Assembly: GCA_023511625.1 (NCBI GenBank)
Contig: JAIMBD010000011.1
Location: 1-64,000, forward strand
From: Bacillota bacterium
Lineage (GTDB): Bacteria; Bacillota; Sulfobacillia; Sulfobacillales; Sulfobacillaceae
DNA length: 64,000 nt
Reading direction: 5' to 3'
A program made the translations under genes and the position numbers. Of the stretch, positions 62,067-64,000 are shown piece by piece. How positions within the stretch are numbered: position 1 is the stretch's first letter; the number at the start of each line of letters is the position of its first letter. Below the pieces are notes generated by a model. The model ran no database searches, had not been told where the DNA came from, and saw only the letters and a list, made by a program, of their open reading frames with translations.

Positions 62067-63571
62067 AGTTAAAACCGGAAGAGATTACCTCCATCATCAA
62101 ACAGCAGATCGAGCGGTACGGGCGCGAGCTGGAAGTGGCGGAGGTCGGCACCGTGCTGCAGGTCGGGGACGGCATCGCCCGCATCTACGGCCTGACCGAC
62201 TGCATGGCGGGGGAACTCTTGGCGTTTTCCAACGGCGTGATGGGCATGGCCCTGAACCTCGAGGAGGACAACGTCGGGTGCGTCATCTTGGGTGACGACA
62301 GCGGCATCAAAGAGGGCGACCAGGTGCGCCGGACGGGGCGCGTGGTGGAGGTGCCGGCCGGCGAAGCCCTCATCGGCCGCGTCGTCAACGCCTTGGGCCA
62401 ACCCATTGACGGCCGCGGACCTATCGAAACCGATGTCCGTCGGCCAGTCGAGTACCCGGCACCGGCCATCATCGACCGGCAGCCGGTCAACACGCCCCTG
62501 CAGACCGGGATCAAGGCCATCGATGCGATGATTCCCATCGGGCGCGGCCAGCGCGAGCTCATCATCGGCGACCGCCAAACCGGGAAGACGGCCGTCGCCA
62601 TCGACACCATCATCAACCAGAAGGACCAGGACGTCATCTGCATTTACGTCGGCATCGGGCAGAAGGAGTCGACCATCGCCGCCATCGTCCACACCCTGCG
62701 CGAGCGCGGAGCCATGGACTACACCATCGTGGTGTCGGCGTCTGCCTCAGAACCCGCCCCGCTTCAGTACCTGGCCCCATATGCCGGCTGTGCCATGGGC
62801 GAGGAGTTCCGCGACCGCGGGCGGGACGTGCTGGTGGTGTATGACGACCTTTCCAAACACGCCGTGGCCTATCGTGCCATGTCGCTCTTGCTTCGGCGGC
62901 CACCTGGCCGCGAGGCGTATCCCGGCGACGTCTTCTACCTGCACTCGCGCCTTTTGGAGCGCGCGGCTCGGCTCAACGACGCCAAGGGCGGCGGGAGCCT
63001 GACGGCTCTGCCCATCATCGAGACCTTAGCCGGCGACGTGTCGGCCTACATTCCCACCAACGTGATCTCCATTACCGACGGCCAGATCTACCTCGAGAGC
63101 GATCTCTTCTTCTCGGGCCAACGGCCGGCGGTCAACGTGGGACTGTCGGTGTCGCGGGTGGGCTCGGCGGCGCAAATCAAAGCCATGAAACAAGTGGCCG
63201 GCGGGATGCGCCTGGACTTGGCCCAGTACCGGGAGCTGCAGGCGTTTGCCCAATTCGGCTCCGACTTGGACCGGGCGACCCAAGCCCGTCTGGCGCGGGG
63301 CCGACGCACCGTGGAAGTACTCAAGCAGCCGCAGTATCAGCCCATGCCGGTGGAGGAGCAGGTGGTGGCCATCTTTGCCGTCACCCGCGGCTTTTGGGAC
63401 GACATCGAGCCCGAGCGGGTGGGCGAGGCCGAACGGGGACTTTTGCGGACGCTGCGCGAACAACATCCCGAGATCCTGGAGACGATTCGCCGCGAAAAAG
63501 CGCTTTCGGATGAGACCGTGGAACGGCTCGGCGCGGCCATCGAGGCGTACAAGAAGGCGATGGTGCTCTAA
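62063..63571 (+). CDS. atpA: ATP synthase F1 subunit alpha
   Basis: The 502-residue non-catalytic nucleotide-binding subunit. Walker A is [11 protein letters not shown] (about 169-179). The N-terminal [18 protein letters not shown], the [26 protein letters not shown] block and the signature [22 protein letters not shown]...[11 protein letters not shown] are present, as is the arginine-finger region [22 protein letters not shown] 62063 overlaps atpH by 4 nt. No anomalies seen. Confidence 0.97.
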   Translation: MKLKPEEITSIIKQQIERYGRELEVAEVGTVLQVGDGIARIYGLTDCMAGELLAFSNGVMGMALNLEEDNVGCVILGDDSGIKEGDQVRRTGRVVEVPAGEALIGRVVNALGQPIDGRGPIETDVRRPVEYPAPAIIDRQPVNTPLQTGIKAIDAMIPIGRGQRELIIGDRQTGKTAVAIDTIINQKDQDVICIYVGIGQKESTIAAIVHTLRERGAMDYTIVVSASASEPAPLQYLAPYAGCAMGEEFRDRGRDVLVVYDDLSKHAVAYRAMSLLLRRPPGREAYPGDVFYLHSRLLERAARLNDAKGGGSLTALPIIETLAGDVSAYIPTNVISITDGQIYLESDLFFSGQRPAVNVGLSVSRVGSAAQIKAMKQVAGGMRLDLAQYRELQAFAQFGSDLDRATQARLARGRRTVEVLKQPQYQPMPVEEQVVAIFAVTRGFWDDIEPERVGEAERGLLRTLREQHPEILETIRREKALSDETVERLGAAIEAYKKAMVL

Positions 63572-63573
63572 CC

Positions 63574-64000
63574 ATGGCCGGAGGGTTGCAGGAACTGAGG
63601 CGGCGGATCCGCAGTGCCCAGAACACCCAGCAGATCACCCGGGCCATGAAGATGGTGGCGGGGGCGAAGTTGCGCCGGGCCGAGGAGCGGGCCCGCCAGT
63701 CCCGCGAGTTCCTTCAGGAGATCCGGGCAGTGGCAGCTCGGGCGGCGGCTCTCGGCAGCGGCGAAAGTCGGCTGTTGGAGGAGCGTCCCCTCGGCCGGTT
63801 AGGCCTGCTCGTCATCACCTCCGACCGCGGGTTGGCCGGGCCGTACAACGCCAACGTCTTGCGCCAAGCAGTGGCCCAGGCGACGGCATCTGCGGCCGAG
63901 GTGGCAGTGCTGGTGGTGGGGCGAAAAGGGCGGGAGTTCTTTCGCCACCGGCGGTATACCATCCTCGAAGAATTCGTGGGCCTGGGCGACGACCCCTCGT
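63574..64000 (+). CDS. atpG: ATP synthase F1 subunit gamma, N-terminal part (runs off the window)
   Basis: The central rotor shaft subunit. The first 142 residues are visible: LQELRRRIRSAQNTQQITRAMKMVAGAKLRRAEE (N-terminal helix, with the highly conserved RIxSxxNTxxITxAMxMVAxxKLR signature), then LGLLVITSDRGLAGPYNANVLRQA. The frame is open to base 64000 and continues outside. ATG 63574 is 2 nt after the atpA stop. atpD and atpC presumably follow beyond the window. Confidence 0.96.
   Translation, partial: MAGGLQELRRRIRSAQNTQQITRAMKMVAGAKLRRAEERARQSREFLQEIRAVAARAAALGSGESRLLEERPLGRLGLLVITSDRGLAGPYNANVLRQAVAQATASAAEVAVLVVGRKGREFFRHRRYTILEEFVGLGDDPS

Overview
The window is a gene-dense, high-GC (mid-60s percent by eye) bacterial chromosome segment. 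No tRNA, rRNA or CRISPR array was seen. Gene content points to a Bacillota (Firmicutes) lineage. The run prfA-prmC-...-sua5/ywlE-rpiB-atpZ-atpI-atpBEFHA(G) mirrors the Bacillus ywk/ywl-atp region, and MntR, DUF420, ThrE-split and caa3-oxidase genes are also Bacillus-like. GC content, an SQD1-type sulfolipid gene, TrpB2 and a long-tailed Rho suggest a deep, high-GC, possibly thermophilic or acidophilic group such as Sulfobacillia/Thermaerobacter relatives. That placement is inference only.

Layout. 1-4.3 kb: FeoB C-terminus with a small zinc-ribbon ORF, an IMPase-family phosphatase, an orphan TrpB2, a Crp/Fnr regulator and a small unknown. 4.3-6.5 kb: an exported protein made of two almost identical 100-residue repeats, a strong terminator, then decayed IS110 transposase pieces in opposite orientations flanking an IS200/IS605-like end hairpin. 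6.5-10.5 kb: a membrane protein and a methylcitrate-cycle operon (prpC-prpD-prpB). 10.6-17.6 kb: an esterase; dacF-like carboxypeptidase, cysH and sat; mntR; a CDF metal exporter; UDP-sulfoquinovose synthase; and a peroxiredoxin whose peroxidatic cysteine codon is UGA, a probable selenoprotein. 17.7-25.8 kb: methyltransferase, DUF420, MFS, then the caa3 oxidase operon ctaC-D-E-F-B, with cytochrome c domains on both subunit II and subunit IV. 25.9-31.8 kb: a secreted protein, a cupin, MIP18 plus Mrp, and an electron-transfer operon (PQQ-propeller/cytochrome c fusion plus a small cytochrome c).

31.8-38.3 kb: PIG-V-like mannosyltransferase, dolichol-phosphate-mannose synthase, GtrA, split ThrE exporter, DUF2103, MinC, a MerR/coiled-coil protein and an aldo-keto reductase. 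38.3-42.0 kb: an orphan two-gene module (PD-(D/E)XK-like protein plus VirD4-like ATPase) and a phosphohexomutase. 42.8-47 kb: GNAT, MFS, membrane-anchored HtrA protease, lone receiver domain and TauE-like permease. 47.6-64 kb: glpX-rho-two-component system, a lipoprotein, rpmE-prfA-prmC-rhodanese-permease, a Sua5/low-molecular-weight phosphatase fusion, rpiB, and the ATP synthase operon running off the end of the window.

The oxidase, extra cytochromes and ATP synthase form an aerobic energy module. Sat/CysH (sulfate assimilation) could supply reduced sulfur to SQD1. The items most worth a second look are the UGA-containing peroxiredoxin with its downstream hairpin, the orphan ATPase/nuclease pair, the domain fusions, and the structured atp leader.
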